The translations under genes and the position numbers were made by a program. A stretch of 64,000 nt of DNA from the NCBI GenBank assembly GCA_001464195.1, contig LNEY01000025.1, positions 35,062-99,061 on the forward strand, in the 5' to 3' direction. How positions within the stretch are numbered: position 1 is the stretch's first letter; each line of letters opens with the position of its first letter. Positions 50,753 to 60,140 of the stretch are shown here, piece by piece. This DNA comes from Burkholderiales bacterium Ga0077547. GTDB taxonomy: Bacteria > Pseudomonadota > Gammaproteobacteria > Burkholderiales > Burkholderiaceae_C. The notes under the pieces were generated by a model that was not told the origin of the DNA, made no database searches, and saw only the letters and a program-made list of their open reading frames with translations.

Positions 50753-50925
50753 TCGCTGGTGGCGCTCAGTTTCCGGGTCGGCATGATGACGAAGCCGTGC
50801 ATCCGACGGGTCTCCTTGCGGCGCGGGTTATAGCACGCGAGGTGCGCCTGAACCGTCCTGCAGGCCCGTGGCTGGCAAGGGTTTGTGAGGCCTGCGGCAG
50901 AATGGGTTTTCACGAAACGCCGCCC

Positions 50926-52035
50926 ATGCCACGCCCTATTGAAGCCGTGATCCACCCGCAGGCGCTGGCGCACAACCTGCGGCGCGCGCGGGCCCATGCG
51001 CCCGATGCTCGTGTCTGGGCCGTCGTCAAGGCCAATGCGTATGGCCACGGCATCGAGCGCGCGTTCACCGGTTTGCAGAGTGCCGACGGGTTTGCGTTGC
51101 TCGATCTCGACGAAGCGCAGCGCGTGCGTGCGCTCGGCTGGCGCGGGCCGATCCTGCTGCTCGAAGGCTGTTTTGAGGCGCGCGATCTGGAGACGTGCTC
51201 GCGCCTGGGCCTGTGGCACACGGTGCACCGCGAAGCGCAGATCGACTGGCTGGCCGCGCACAAGACGCAGGTGCCGCATCATGTGTTCCTGAAGCTGAAC
51301 AGCGGCATGAACCGGCTGGGCTTCACACCGTCAGCCTACCGCTCGGCCTGGCTGCGGCTGAGTGGCTTGACGCAGGTGGAAAGCATCACACTGATGACGC
51401 ACTTCGCGGATGCCGACCGCAGCGACGCCGCAGCGGGCATCGCTCGCCAGTGGGCCGTGTTTGACGCCACGACCCGCGAACTGCCCGGCGAGCGCTCGCT
51501 GTGCAACAGCGCGGCGACCCTGCGACATGCGCCCGGGAACGCTGCCGTTCGGGGCGACTGGGTGCGCCCGGGCATTGCGCTGTACGGCTCGGCGCCCGAC
51601 TTCCCCGCTCGCAGCATCGCCGACTGGGGCCTGCAACCCACCATGACGCTGCGCAGCGAATTGATCACCACGCAGGAATTGCAGCCTGGCGACACCGTGG
51701 GTTACGGCAGCCGCTACACCGCCACGCGGGCCATGCGCATCGGCGTGGTCGCCTGCGGCTATGCCGACGGCTACCCGCGCAGCGCGCCCAACGGCACGCC
51801 TGTGCTGGTCGATGGCGTGCGCTGCGAGATGGTCGGCCGCGTCTCGATGGACATGGTGACGGTCGATCTGACGCCGGTGCCCACCGCACACATTGGCAGC
51901 GACGTCACGCTGTGGGGACTGGGGCCGAGCGGCGCGGTGCTGCCCATCGACGAGGTTGCGCAGGCGGCCGGCACCGTCGGCTACGAGTTGATGTGCGCGC
52001 TGGCGCTGCGCGTGCCGACCGTCGTCGCGAACTGA
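50926..52035 (+). CDS. alr: Alanine racemase
   Basis: PLP-dependent enzyme of 369 residues that makes D-alanine for peptidoglycan. The PLP lysine is in [13 protein letters not shown], the catalytic tyrosine region in [13 protein letters not shown], and the barrel ends with [12 protein letters not shown]. The ATG at 50926 starts at the family N-terminus ([20 protein letters not shown]); upstream frame extension is not family-like. It is followed 25 bases later by a thioesterase gene on the same strand. Confidence 0.96.
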   Translation: MPRPIEAVIHPQALAHNLRRARAHAPDARVWAVVKANAYGHGIERAFTGLQSADGFALLDLDEAQRVRALGWRGPILLLEGCFEARDLETCSRLGLWHTVHREAQIDWLAAHKTQVPHHVFLKLNSGMNRLGFTPSAYRSAWLRLSGLTQVESITLMTHFADADRSDAAAGIARQWAVFDATTRELPGERSLCNSAATLRHAPGNAAVRGDWVRPGIALYGSAPDFPARSIADWGLQPTMTLRSELITTQELQPGDTVGYGSRYTATRAMRIGVVACGYADGYPRSAPNGTPVLVDGVRCEMVGRVSMDMVTVDLTPVPTAHIGSDVTLWGLGPSGAVLPIDEVAQAAGTVGYELMCALALRVPTVVAN

Positions 52036-52060
52036 ACACACCCACTTTGCGAGACACGCG

Positions 52061-52570
52061 ATGCACCTGCCCAGCCACATGCTGACGATGACCGTGTTGA
52101 TGACGCCGGACATGGCCAATTTCTCGGGCAATGTGCACGGCGGCACGATCCTGAAGCTGCTCGACCAGGTGGCCTACGCCTGTGCCAGCCGCTACGCAGG
52201 CACCTATGTGGTCACGCTGTCGGTGAACCGCGTACTGTTCCTGCAACCGATCCATGTCGGTGAACTCGTGACCTTTCTCGCCAGCGTCAATCACACCGGC
52301 ACCTCGTCGATGGAAGTCGGCGTGAAAGTCATCGCCGAAAACATCCGAACCCAGGTCGTGCGGCATGCCAACAGCTGCTTCTTGACGATGGTGGCCATGG
52401 GCGACGACGGCCGGCCCACCGCCGTGCCGCCGCGCGTTCCGAGCACGCCCGATGAAGTGCGCCGCTTCGAGGCTGCGAAGATCCGCAGGCAGTTGCGCGC
52501 CGAGCTGGAGCAGCGCGAAGCGGCGCTGTTGAAAGCGATGCCATCGTCGCCGGACGACGGCAACGCGTGA
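52061..52570 (+). CDS. Hotdog-fold acyl-CoA thioesterase
   Basis: A thioesterase of 169 residues that cleaves acyl-CoA to free acid and CoA. The FSGNVHGGTILKLLDQVAY motif is diagnostic of the YciA/ACOT hotdog type. A charged C-terminal helix (EVRRFEAAKIRRQLRAEL) extends beyond the hotdog fold, as in the larger members. Substrate chain length cannot be inferred. It precedes arfB by 13 bases. Confidence 0.92.
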   Translation: MHLPSHMLTMTVLMTPDMANFSGNVHGGTILKLLDQVAYACASRYAGTYVVTLSVNRVLFLQPIHVGELVTFLASVNHTGTSSMEVGVKVIAENIRTQVVRHANSCFLTMVAMGDDGRPTAVPPRVPSTPDEVRRFEAAKIRRQLRAELEQREAALLKAMPSSPDDGNA

Positions 52571-52583
52571 GGCACGGCGCGCC

Positions 52584-53006
52584 ATGATCTCGTCGCGCTT
52601 CGTCGTGCCCGAGCACGAGGTCGAGATCACCGCGATCCGCGCACAGGGCGCGGGTGGCCAGAACGTCAACAAGGTGTCGAGTGCGGTGCACTTGCGTTAC
52701 GACGTGCAGGCCTCGTCGCTGCCCGACGACGTGAAGCAGCGGCTGCTCGCACTGCGAGATCAGCGCATCACCGCCGAGGGCGTGGTCGTCATCAAGGCGC
52801 AGACCTCGCGCAGCCAGGAAGCCAACCGGGCCGACGCGCTGGCACGGCTTCAGGAGCTGGTCGACAGCGTGGCCACACCGCCGCGCGTGCGCCGACCCAC
52901 CAAGCCGACCTACGGCTCAACGCAGCGGCGACTCGAAGGCAAAGGCATCCGCGCGCAGGTCAAGGCCAGTCGAGGAAAGATCAGCGGCAAGGCGAGCCAC
53001 GAGTAA
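52584..53006 (+). CDS. arfB: Alternative ribosome-rescue factor ArfB (YaeJ)
   Basis: Peptidyl-tRNA hydrolase of 140 residues that frees stalled ribosomes. The catalytic GGQ lies in AIRAQGAGGQNVNKVSSAV. The basic C-terminal tail (RRLEGKGIRAQVKASRGKISG) is the part that enters the mRNA channel, and it separates ArfB from classical release factors, which also have a larger N-terminal domain. The start is the ATG at 52584. Confidence 0.94.
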   Translation: MISSRFVVPEHEVEITAIRAQGAGGQNVNKVSSAVHLRYDVQASSLPDDVKQRLLALRDQRITAEGVVVIKAQTSRSQEANRADALARLQELVDSVATPPRVRRPTKPTYGSTQRRLEGKGIRAQVKASRGKISGKASHE

Positions 53007-53025
53007 GGCGCTGTCAGGGCACGGC

Positions 53026-53031
53026 TACAGT
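53026..53031 (+). promoter_or_regulatory. -10-like box placed for leaderless transcription of radA
   Basis: TACAGT ends 6 bases before the radA GTG at 53038. No Shine-Dalgarno or -35 is visible. See the leaderless-start finding. Confidence 0.3.
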
Positions 53032-53037
53032 CTTGGT

Positions 53038-54408
53038 GTGAGCAAACCCAAATCGCTGTACACCTGCACCGAATGCGGCGGCACCAGCCCGAAATGGCTG
53101 GGCAAGTGCCCGTCGTGCGAGGCCTGGAATACACTGGTCGAGTCGGTCGCTGAAAGCAGCGGACCGAAGCACCGCTACCAATCCTTGGCGGGCGCGCTGC
53201 CGGTCGCGACGCTGGCCGACATCGAGGCCTCAGATGTCGACCGACTGCCCACCGGCATCGACGAACTGGACCGCGTGCTGGGCGGCGGCATCGTCGCCGG
53301 CGGCGTGGTGCTCATCGGCGGCGACCCGGGCATCGGCAAATCGACGCTGCTGCTGCAGGCACTCGACGCGCTGTCGCGCCACGTTCGCACGCTGTACGTG
53401 ACGGGCGAGGAGTCGGGTGCGCAGGTCGCGCTGCGTTCGCGCCGGCTGGGGCTGGGTGAAGGCACCACCGGCTCGCAGGTGCGGGTGATCGCCGAAATCC
53501 AGCTGGAGAAGATCGCCGCCACCATCGCTGCCGAGCAGCCTGTGGTCTGCGTGGTCGATTCGATCCAGACCATCTACAGCGACCAGCTCACCTCCGCACC
53601 GGGTTCCGTCGCGCAAGTGCGTGAGTGCGCGGCGCAGCTGACGCGCATCGCGAAGTCGAGCGGCACCACCATCGTGCTGGTCGGCCACGTGACGAAGGAA
53701 GGCGCGCTGGCCGGGCCGCGTGTGCTGGAACACATCGTCGACACGGTGCTGTATTTCGAAGGCGACACGCACAGCAGCTTCCGGTTGGTGCGCGCGATCA
53801 AGAACCGCTTCGGCGCCGTGAACGAGATCGGCGTCTTCGCGATGACCGAACGCGGCCTGAAGGGCGTGGCGAATCCGAGCGCGATCTTTTTGTCGACGCA
53901 CGGCGATCCCGTAGCGGGCTCGTGCGTGCTGGTCACGCTGGAAGGCACGCGACCGCTGCTGGTGGAGATCCAGGCGCTGGTCGACAGCGGCGGGCCCAGC
54001 CCGCGCCGGCTCAGCGTCGGCCTCGATCGTGATCGGCTGGCGATGATGTTGGCGGTGCTGCATCGCCATGCCGGCATCGCCTGCAACGACCAGGACGTGT
54101 TCGTGAATGCCGTGGGGGGCGTTCGCATCGCGGAGCCCGCGGCCGACCTGGCGGTGATGCTGGCCATCCAGAGCAGCCTGCGTGGCAAACCCCTGCCGCG
54201 CGGCTTCATCGCGTTCGGCGAGGTCGGGCTGGCCGGCGAAGTGCGCCCTGCGCCGCGCGGGCAGGAGCGCTTGAAGGAAGCGGCCAAGCTCGGCTTCAGC
54301 GTCGCCGTGGTGCCCAAGGCCAACGCGCCGAAGAAGCCGATCGAGGGCCTGACGATCCACGCGGTCGAGCGCATCGAGGAAGCCATCGCCCTGTTGCGCA
54401 CCTTGTGA
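53038..54408 (+). CDS. radA: DNA repair protein RadA
   Basis: RadA of 456 residues, a RecA-like branch-migration ATPase of recombination. The N-terminal zinc finger is CTECGG with CPSC following, Walker A is GGDPGIGKSTLLLQ, the RadA signature is AIKNRFGAVNEIG, and a Lon-protease-like C-terminal domain (AEPAADLAVMLAIQSSL) is present. The start codon is GTG at 53038. The gene is 31 bases downstream of arfB. Confidence 0.96.
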   Translation: MSKPKSLYTCTECGGTSPKWLGKCPSCEAWNTLVESVAESSGPKHRYQSLAGALPVATLADIEASDVDRLPTGIDELDRVLGGGIVAGGVVLIGGDPGIGKSTLLLQALDALSRHVRTLYVTGEESGAQVALRSRRLGLGEGTTGSQVRVIAEIQLEKIAATIAAEQPVVCVVDSIQTIYSDQLTSAPGSVAQVRECAAQLTRIAKSSGTTIVLVGHVTKEGALAGPRVLEHIVDTVLYFEGDTHSSFRLVRAIKNRFGAVNEIGVFAMTERGLKGVANPSAIFLSTHGDPVAGSCVLVTLEGTRPLLVEIQALVDSGGPSPRRLSVGLDRDRLAMMLAVLHRHAGIACNDQDVFVNAVGGVRIAEPAADLAVMLAIQSSLRGKPLPRGFIAFGEVGLAGEVRPAPRGQERLKEAAKLGFSVAVVPKANAPKKPIEGLTIHAVERIEEAIALLRTL

Positions 54409-54504
54409 CGGACGCGCTGCGGCACATGCCTGCGCACATCGCCTCGGCACCGGCTCGGGCGGACGCCTAAAATCGAGGGTTAACTGACAGTTTGGAGTGT
54501 CGCC

Positions 54505-55428
54505 ATGTCGATGGCCGATCGTGACGGAAAGATCTGGATGGATGGCGAGTTGGTGGAGTGGCGCGACGCCAAGATCCATGTGCTGTCGCACACGCTGCAC
54601 TACGGCTGCGGCGCCTTCGAAGGGGTGCGTGCGTACAAGACCGAGCAAGGCCCGGCGATCTTTCGGCTGCGCGAGCACACCGAGCGGTTGTTCAACAGCG
54701 CCAAGATCCTGCGCATGAAGATCCCGTTCTCGATCGATCAGGTGATGGACGCCCAGCGCCGTGTCGTTCGCGAGAACAAGCTGGAAAGCGGTTACATCCG
54801 GCCGCTGGCCTGGATCGGCGACAAGAAGCTCGGCGTCAGCCCGAAGGGCAACACCATCCACCTGATGGTCGCCGCCTGGACCTGGGGCGCCTACCTGGGC
54901 GAAGACGGCATGAAGCGCGGCATCCGCGTGAAGACCAGCAGCTACACCCGTCACCACGTCAACATCACGATGACGCAGGCGAAGGCGGTGAGCAACTACA
55001 CCAACTCGATCCTCGCCAACATGGAAGCCACCGACGATGGCTACGACGAAGCGCTGCTGCTCGACGCCAGTGGCTTCGCCAGCGAAGGCGCTGGCGAGAA
55101 CCTGTTCATCATCAAGAACGGCGTGGTCTACACACCGGACCTGTCGGCCGGCGCGCTCAACGGCATCACACGCAACACCATCTTTGCCATTTGCGCGGAC
55201 CTGGGTCTGAAGATCGTCGAGAAGCGAATCACCCGCGACGAGATCTACATTGCCGACGAAGCCTTCTTCACCGGCACCGCCGCCGAAGTGACGCCGATCC
55301 GCGAGCTGGACCGCCTGGAAATCGGGCAAGGTTCCCGTGGGCCGATCACCGAGAAGATTCAGTCTGCATTCTTCGACATCGTCAACGGCCGCAACGCGAA
55401 GTACGCTGAGTGGCTGACACCTGTCTGA
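54505..55428 (+). CDS. ilvE: Branched-chain amino acid aminotransferase
   Basis: PLP class IV transaminase of 307 residues for leucine, isoleucine and valine. The HTLHYGCGAFEGVRAYKT block, the PLP lysine in TMTQAKAVSNYTNSILA, and AFFTGTAAEVTPI are typical of IlvE. The start has a GGAG site (TTTGGAGTGTCGCC) and TAAAAT at 54468, a possible -10. It is followed by the zf-CHCC gene 15 bases later. Confidence 0.95.
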   Translation: MSMADRDGKIWMDGELVEWRDAKIHVLSHTLHYGCGAFEGVRAYKTEQGPAIFRLREHTERLFNSAKILRMKIPFSIDQVMDAQRRVVRENKLESGYIRPLAWIGDKKLGVSPKGNTIHLMVAAWTWGAYLGEDGMKRGIRVKTSSYTRHHVNITMTQAKAVSNYTNSILANMEATDDGYDEALLLDASGFASEGAGENLFIIKNGVVYTPDLSAGALNGITRNTIFAICADLGLKIVEKRITRDEIYIADEAFFTGTAAEVTPIRELDRLEIGQGSRGPITEKIQSAFFDIVNGRNAKYAEWLTPV

Positions 55429-55443
55429 GGCGCGGAGCCCATC

Positions 55444-55659
55444 ATGAGCACAGCCCGATCTGCCACGTCCGCCCCCATCGAAGTCGCCGCAGCTGACCTG
55501 CAAGGTCCGGGCGCGGTCACCTGCCCCAACCCAAAAATGCCGCTCTGGAGCAACCATCCCAAGGTGTTCATCGATGTGGTCACCACCGGTTCGGGAAAGT
55601 GCCCTTATTGCGGCACGGTCTACTCGCTGAAGGCGGGCGAAAAGGCCCACGCGCATTGA
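55444..55659 (+). CDS. Small zf-CHCC zinc-finger protein
   Basis: A protein of 71 residues whose second half carries a C-x-H-x-C-x2-C zinc ribbon (CPNPKMPLWSNHPKVF and SGKCPYCGTVYSL). This matches the zf-CHCC family, related to the NDUFS6 subunit of complex I. In betaproteobacteria the gene regularly follows ilvE; the function in bacteria is unknown. Confidence 0.85.
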   Translation: MSTARSATSAPIEVAAADLQGPGAVTCPNPKMPLWSNHPKVFIDVVTTGSGKCPYCGTVYSLKAGEKAHAH

Positions 55660-55690
55660 ACGCGCAGCGCGGCCAGCGGCAACCACTGCC

Positions 55691-57265
55691 GTGACGACAC
55701 TCGTGAGCAACGGCGCCCCTGCCCCCGTGCGGGACTACGAGACCCTGGTGCGAGCCGCTCTGCTGGGCGCGGGCACCTCGGTGTGGGAGTGGAATCCGCA
55801 GACCGACGCGCTCTCGGGCGTCGACTCCGACTTGACATTGCTGGGCTATGGCCCCGCGGAGACCCGGTGCACACAGCAGGAGTGGAACCAGCTGATCCAC
55901 CCCGACGACGTGGCTGACAACGAGGCGCGCTACCAGGAGCATGCGCGTGGCGAATCACCGTTCTACGAGCACGAGTACCGCGCGCGCACCAAGGACGGCC
56001 AATGGCGCTGGATCGCCGAGCGCGGACGCATCGTCGAGTGGAGTGCCGACGGACAACCGTTGCGCGTGGTCGGCACCTTGGTCGACGTCACGCAACGCCG
56101 TCAGGCGGAGAGCCGCGCGCTGGCGATCGCGGCGCAGCTGAGCGAAACAGCCCGTCATGTGCCAGGTGTCATCTACCAGTACCGTCACAGCGGTGTAGGC
56201 GATGGCGCCTTCTGCTACGTCAGCGAGAGCTGCTACGACGTGTTGGGCCTGACGGCCGGCGAGGTGATGCGCGACGGCGCTGCGGTGCTGCGCATGATCG
56301 AGCGCGAGCACTACGGCCCGACCATCGAGGCCATGAAGCTGTCGGCACGCACGCTGACGCCTTGGCGCTTCGACTTCCGCATGCGCCGCCCTGACGGCGC
56401 CTTGCGCTGGATGACGGGCACCTCGACCCCGCAGCGCGACAGCGATGGCGGTGTGCTGTGGTACGGCTACTTCGAAGATTCGACCGAAGTGCATGAGCTG
56501 CATCTGGCGCGTCAATCGGCAGCGATGGCGCAGGCAGCGAATCGGGCCAAGACCGAGTTCCTCTCGCACATGAGCCATGAATTGCGCACGCCGCTGAACG
56601 CGGTGATGGGATTCGCGCAGTTGCTGCGAATCGACGAAAGCGACCCTTTGTCGCCCAATCAGCGCCGCCGGGTGGCGCTGATCCACGAAGCCGGCGACCA
56701 CCTGCTTCAGATGATCAGCGAACTGCTCGATCTGACACGCATCGAGTCAGGTCAGTTGGCCTTGGCCTGCACCGAGGTGTCGCTGCCGGCCCTGCTGGCC
56801 GAATGCATGGACATGCTGCAACCACTGGCCGACGCAGCTTCGGTGCGCCTGCTGCCCATCGAGGCCCCACCCACGCTGGTGGTGCATGCCGATGCGACAC
56901 GCTTGCGCCAGGTCCTCTTGAACCTGCTGTGCAATGCGATCAAGTACAACCGCCCGCAGGGCACGGTGCGGCTGCTGGCGCTGTCAGCTCCCGATGAGGT
57001 CCAGGTTCAGGTGATCGATACCGGTGTGGGTATCGCCGAAGCTCAAATGCCGGCCCTGGGCGAACCCTTCAACCGGCTAGATCAACGCCACAGCGGGATC
57101 GAAGGCACCGGGATCGGCCTGGCGGTGACGCGTGGACTGATCCAGCTGATGTCTGGTCGACTCGACGTCCGGAGCACGCTCGGTGAGGGTTCAACCTTCA
57201 GCGTGATCCTGCCGCGGGTCACCGAGGCCGGCGCGAACGCTCAGAGCGCCAGCTTGCCCACGTAA
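55691..57265 (+). CDS. PAS-domain sensor histidine kinase
   Basis: Soluble sensor kinase of 524 residues without transmembrane helices. Two PAS folds (residues about 20-140 and 150-270) include HEYRARTKDGQWRWIAERG. HisKA has the phosphoacceptor H296 in SHMSHELRTPLNAVMGF, and the HATPase has NLLCNAIKYN, DTGVGI and EGTGIGLAV. The start is a GTG at 55691. No response regulator lies beside it, so it is an orphan. Its 3' end overlaps the convergent anti-sigma gene by 25 bases. Confidence 0.9.
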   Translation: MTTLVSNGAPAPVRDYETLVRAALLGAGTSVWEWNPQTDALSGVDSDLTLLGYGPAETRCTQQEWNQLIHPDDVADNEARYQEHARGESPFYEHEYRARTKDGQWRWIAERGRIVEWSADGQPLRVVGTLVDVTQRRQAESRALAIAAQLSETARHVPGVIYQYRHSGVGDGAFCYVSESCYDVLGLTAGEVMRDGAAVLRMIEREHYGPTIEAMKLSARTLTPWRFDFRMRRPDGALRWMTGTSTPQRDSDGGVLWYGYFEDSTEVHELHLARQSAAMAQAANRAKTEFLSHMSHELRTPLNAVMGFAQLLRIDESDPLSPNQRRRVALIHEAGDHLLQMISELLDLTRIESGQLALACTEVSLPALLAECMDMLQPLADAASVRLLPIEAPPTLVVHADATRLRQVLLNLLCNAIKYNRPQGTVRLLALSAPDEVQVQVIDTGVGIAEAQMPALGEPFNRLDQRHSGIEGTGIGLAVTRGLIQLMSGRLDVRSTLGEGSTFSVILPRVTEAGANAQSASLPT

Positions 57266-57948
57266 AGCACCGGCCCGGTGGGCACCCCGGTGGTCGAGCC
57301 ACCGGCAGGCTCGAGACTCACCGCCAACGCCGCGGTACCAGGCGGCACCTTGTTGGGCTTGACCACGCTGGCACCCGAGCCCGAGATCAGACCGAGTGAC
57401 CGTGGCGACCCGCTGCCGGGCACGGCCCACAGCTCCAGGGTGCGATCGGATTGGACGCCGACATCCACCAGGGTGCGGGTCACGACCGCCTTGCCGTCGC
57501 CACTGATGCTGGCAATGATGGCCGGCGGTACGGTCGACCCCGCGGGCAAGGTGTCGGTGGGCGTGGTCGAATTCAGGACAACGATGAGTGGTGGCTGCGC
57601 TGGCGGCGGGTTCGACAGCAGTGCCGACAGGCCGACCACCGCCACCACCGACAGGAAAGACAGCGTGCGCAGCAGCGAGAGATTCGACCACCACGGGGTG
57701 TCTGCCGCAGGCACTGGGGCGCCGCCGATGCGCGAGACGATGCGCCGCCAGACCGCCGGTGACGGCACCTGAGGGGCCACGCTGGCGGTCAGCGGCATCA
57801 GGCGCGCCTCCCAGCGCGCGACCGCTTCGCGCAAGCTCGGATGAGCGGGCAGCAGCTGCTCCACGCGGCGCCTCGCACCCCCACGCAGCGTGCCACTCAC
57901 GTACTCCGCAGCGATTCGGTCAGCGAGTTCAGGGCGGCTGTAATCCAT
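57241..57948 (-). CDS. RskA-type anti-sigma factor
   Basis: Single-pass membrane anti-sigma factor of 235 residues. The N-terminal cytoplasmic zinc-less helical region (MDYSRPELADRIAAEYVSGT) is followed by a transmembrane helix (residues about 100-120, TLSFLSVVAVVGLSALLS). A periplasmic RskA-type C-terminal domain (TLELWAVPGSGSPRSLGLI, EPAGGSTTGVPTGPVLYVG) ends the protein. It starts one base after the sigma stop, so the two are translationally coupled. It would hold the sigma factor inactive until a signal triggers its cleavage. Confidence 0.88.
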   Translation of the reverse strand: MDYSRPELADRIAAEYVSGTLRGGARRRVEQLLPAHPSLREAVARWEARLMPLTASVAPQVPSPAVWRRIVSRIGGAPVPAADTPWWSNLSLLRTLSFLSVVAVVGLSALLSNPPPAQPPLIVVLNSTTPTDTLPAGSTVPPAIIASISGDGKAVVTRTLVDVGVQSDRTLELWAVPGSGSPRSLGLISGSGASVVKPNKVPPGTAALAVSLEPAGGSTTGVPTGPVLYVGKLAL

Positions 57949-57949
57949 G

Positions 57950-58582
57950 TCAGCGCACCCCCTCGATGTCTCGTTCATCGCGCTGCCGGGCCTGTTCCAG
58001 ACAGCCCTTCAGGGTCGCCAGCGCGCGACGCACCCACGATTTCACCGTGCCCAGCGGCTGCCCGAGGTGGCTGGCCACTTCGGCATGGGTCAAGCCGTCG
58101 TAGAACGCGAGCGCCACACTTTGCCGCTGCTGTGCACTGAGGCCGTCCATGCAATGCGTCAGCTCGCGCGCTTCCGATGCCCTGCTGAGCATTTCGAGCG
58201 GCCCGGACGCTGGATCGGCCATGGTGTCGTACACGTCGCTGTCTTCTTCATCCAAGGTGTGGTTGATCTGGACCTGCGGTTGCGTTGCCGCACGCCGCAG
58301 GCTGTCGATGGCACGGTTTCGCGCAATGCTGGTCAACCAGGTCAGTGGTTGGCTTTGCGCTGCGTCGAAGGTGCGCGCGGCACGCCAGACATTGACATAC
58401 ACCTCTTGAAGCACATCTTCTGCCTGCCCGCGATCCCGGTTGATACGCAACACCACAGCAAACAAATGCGAACTCGTGCGGTCGTAGAGTGTGGCAAAAG
58501 CCGCACGATCACCCAGACCCGCGCGCGCGAGCAGGCGAGACAAATCGCGGCTTTTTTCGGACCAGTCGGTGGTGGCAGGCAT
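57950..58582 (-). CDS. ECF sigma factor (SigK-like)
   Basis: ECF-type RNA polymerase sigma factor of 210 residues. Region 2 includes AAFATLYDRTSSHLFAVVLRI and the DVLQEVYVNVWR block, and region 4 has LAFYDGLTHAEVASHLGQPLGTVKSWVRRAL. Pairing with an RskA protein places it in the SigK/RskA group, often linked to oxidative or envelope stress, but this is not proven here. The start is the ATG at 58582. It is divergent from the SnoaL-like gene across 88 bases. Confidence 0.92.
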   Translation of the reverse strand: MPATTDWSEKSRDLSRLLARAGLGDRAAFATLYDRTSSHLFAVVLRINRDRGQAEDVLQEVYVNVWRAARTFDAAQSQPLTWLTSIARNRAIDSLRRAATQPQVQINHTLDEEDSDVYDTMADPASGPLEMLSRASEARELTHCMDGLSAQQRQSVALAFYDGLTHAEVASHLGQPLGTVKSWVRRALATLKGCLEQARQRDERDIEGVR

Positions 58583-58607
58583 GGGCGGGCTGATTCTATG
58601 GGCTTCG

Positions 58608-58613
58608 TACAAT
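58608..58613 (+). promoter_or_regulatory. Possible -10 box for the SnoaL-like gene
   Basis: TACAAT lies 58 bases before the ATG at 58671, in the same CTACAAT-like setting as other candidates in this window, here GTACAAT. No good -35 is seen. The region is also upstream of the divergent sigma gene. Confidence 0.25.
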
Positions 58614-58670
58614 CGAGAGTCGGTTGGCTGACTTGAATCTTTCAGCTCACTGGCTGAAGAGGAAGGTGGA

Positions 58671-59117
58671 ATGAACACTCCGAAAACTCCGGTGATGGCA
58701 CTGTCCTCGCCCGATGAAGCAGAACAGCAGTTTTACGAATCGATGCAGCACGCTGATCTGGATCGCTTCATGGCGGTGTGGAGCGATGAGGACGAAGTGG
58801 CCTGCGTGCACCCGGGTGGGCCGCGGCTGATCGGTGTCGGGGTGATCCGCGAGAGCTTCGCCGGCATCTTCTCGAAGGGACCGCTCGATGTGCGCCCCGA
58901 GAAAGTGCGGCGCGTCGACTCCCACTTCAGCGCCGTGCACAGCGTGTTGGAGCGTGTGCAGGTGCAGACCGACAAGGGTCGCCAATCTGCCTGGGTGATT
59001 GCCACCAATGTGTATGTGAAAACAGCGCTGGGCTGGCGGCTCGTTGCCCACCATGCGAGCCCCGGCACGGCACGCGAGGCCCAGGAAGTCCTCGAATCGA
59101 CGGCCGTGCTGCATTGA
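58671..59117 (+). CDS. SnoaL-like (NTF2-fold) protein
   Basis: A protein of 148 residues of the NTF2/ketosteroid-isomerase-like fold (YybH type). The N-terminal helices (DEAEQQFYESMQHADLDRFM), the EVACVHPGGPRLIGV strand and WVIATNVYVKTALGWRLVAHH are typical. The reaction, if any, is unknown. A strong GAGGAAGGTGG ribosome-binding site precedes the ATG. Its stop overlaps the start of the next gene (TTGA). Confidence 0.83.
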   Translation: MNTPKTPVMALSSPDEAEQQFYESMQHADLDRFMAVWSDEDEVACVHPGGPRLIGVGVIRESFAGIFSKGPLDVRPEKVRRVDSHFSAVHSVLERVQVQTDKGRQSAWVIATNVYVKTALGWRLVAHHASPGTAREAQEVLESTAVLH

Positions 59118-60124
59118 ATCCCGAGGGTCTGTCGTACCACTCGCCAGGATGGTTGTTGGGCGATGGCGCGATCGGCGGCAACCTGCAGTCGATCTGGCCT
59201 GCGCTGGTGTGCAAGCGCATCGGTGGCCCCGCGCCGCGCTACCAGCGGCAACGGTGGATCACACCCGACGCGGACTTCATCGACGTCGACTGGCTCGAGC
59301 CCGAGGTTGGCACCCGTGATCTGGCGACGCCATTGCTGATCCTGTTCCACGGACTTGAGGGTTCTTCTTCCAGTCACTACGCACGCGCATACGCTCGGGC
59401 CGCGCAGCGGCTGGGCTGGCGATTCGCGGTGCCGCACTTTCGTGGCTGCTCCGGAGAGCCCAATCTGACCGCGCGCGCCTACCACTCCGGCGACTTCGAA
59501 GAAGTCGGCTGGATCCTCGACCGCTTCAGCGCGCTGCATGCCGGCCCCCGGCTTGCGGTCGGCGTGTCGTTGGGTGGCAATGCGCTGCTGCGTTGGGCCG
59601 AAGAGGCCGGCGAGAGCGCCACGGGCACGGTCAGCGCCGTGGCCGCGGTGTCCTCCCCGATCGACCTGGCGGCCGGCGGGCATGCGATTGGCCGCGGCTT
59701 CAACCGCCTCACCTACACCCGCATGTTCATGCGCTCGCTGCGCCCGAAGACGCTGCTGAAGCTGAAAAGCCACCCAGGGCTGTTCGACCGCGACAAGATG
59801 CTGGCAGCGGGCGATCTGTACGAATTTGACAACCTGTACACCGCCCCGGTGCATGGCTTTCGCAACACCGACGACTACTGGCACCGCGGCTCGGCCAAGC
59901 CCCATCTGCACCGCATCCGCATCCCCAGCCTCGTGCTCAACGCGCGCAATGACCCGTTCGTGCCGGCGGCTTCGCTGCCGGGCCCGCACGAAGTGGGCCG
60001 CCACGTGACCCTGTGGCAGCCCGCGCGCGGTGGGCATGCCGGATTCGGCAGTGGGGCCTTTCCCGGGCACCTGCGGGACATGCCCGAAGAGGTGCTGCGC
60101 TGGCTGGGCACGCACACCGGCTGA
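59114..60124 (+). CDS. YheT-family alpha/beta hydrolase
   Basis: Hydrolase of 336 residues. It has LILFHGLEGSSSSHYARAYA, the HFRGCSGEPNLTARAYHSG block, the nucleophile elbow AVGVSLGGNALL, the acid in LNARNDPFVP and the histidine in ARGGHAGFG, all YheT-typical. Substrate unknown. The start is a TTG at 59114 overlapping the previous stop, so it is probably translated by coupling. Confidence 0.88.
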   Translation: MNPEGLSYHSPGWLLGDGAIGGNLQSIWPALVCKRIGGPAPRYQRQRWITPDADFIDVDWLEPEVGTRDLATPLLILFHGLEGSSSSHYARAYARAAQRLGWRFAVPHFRGCSGEPNLTARAYHSGDFEEVGWILDRFSALHAGPRLAVGVSLGGNALLRWAEEAGESATGTVSAVAAVSSPIDLAAGGHAIGRGFNRLTYTRMFMRSLRPKTLLKLKSHPGLFDRDKMLAAGDLYEFDNLYTAPVHGFRNTDDYWHRGSAKPHLHRIRIPSLVLNARNDPFVPAASLPGPHEVGRHVTLWQPARGGHAGFGSGAFPGHLRDMPEEVLRWLGTHTG

Positions 60125-60140
60125 CCCGCAGACGATCACC

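Noticed and set aside
53230..55710. 826-codon open frame antisense to radA and ilvE
   Set aside because: Spans two conserved genes on the other strand and shows no family motif.
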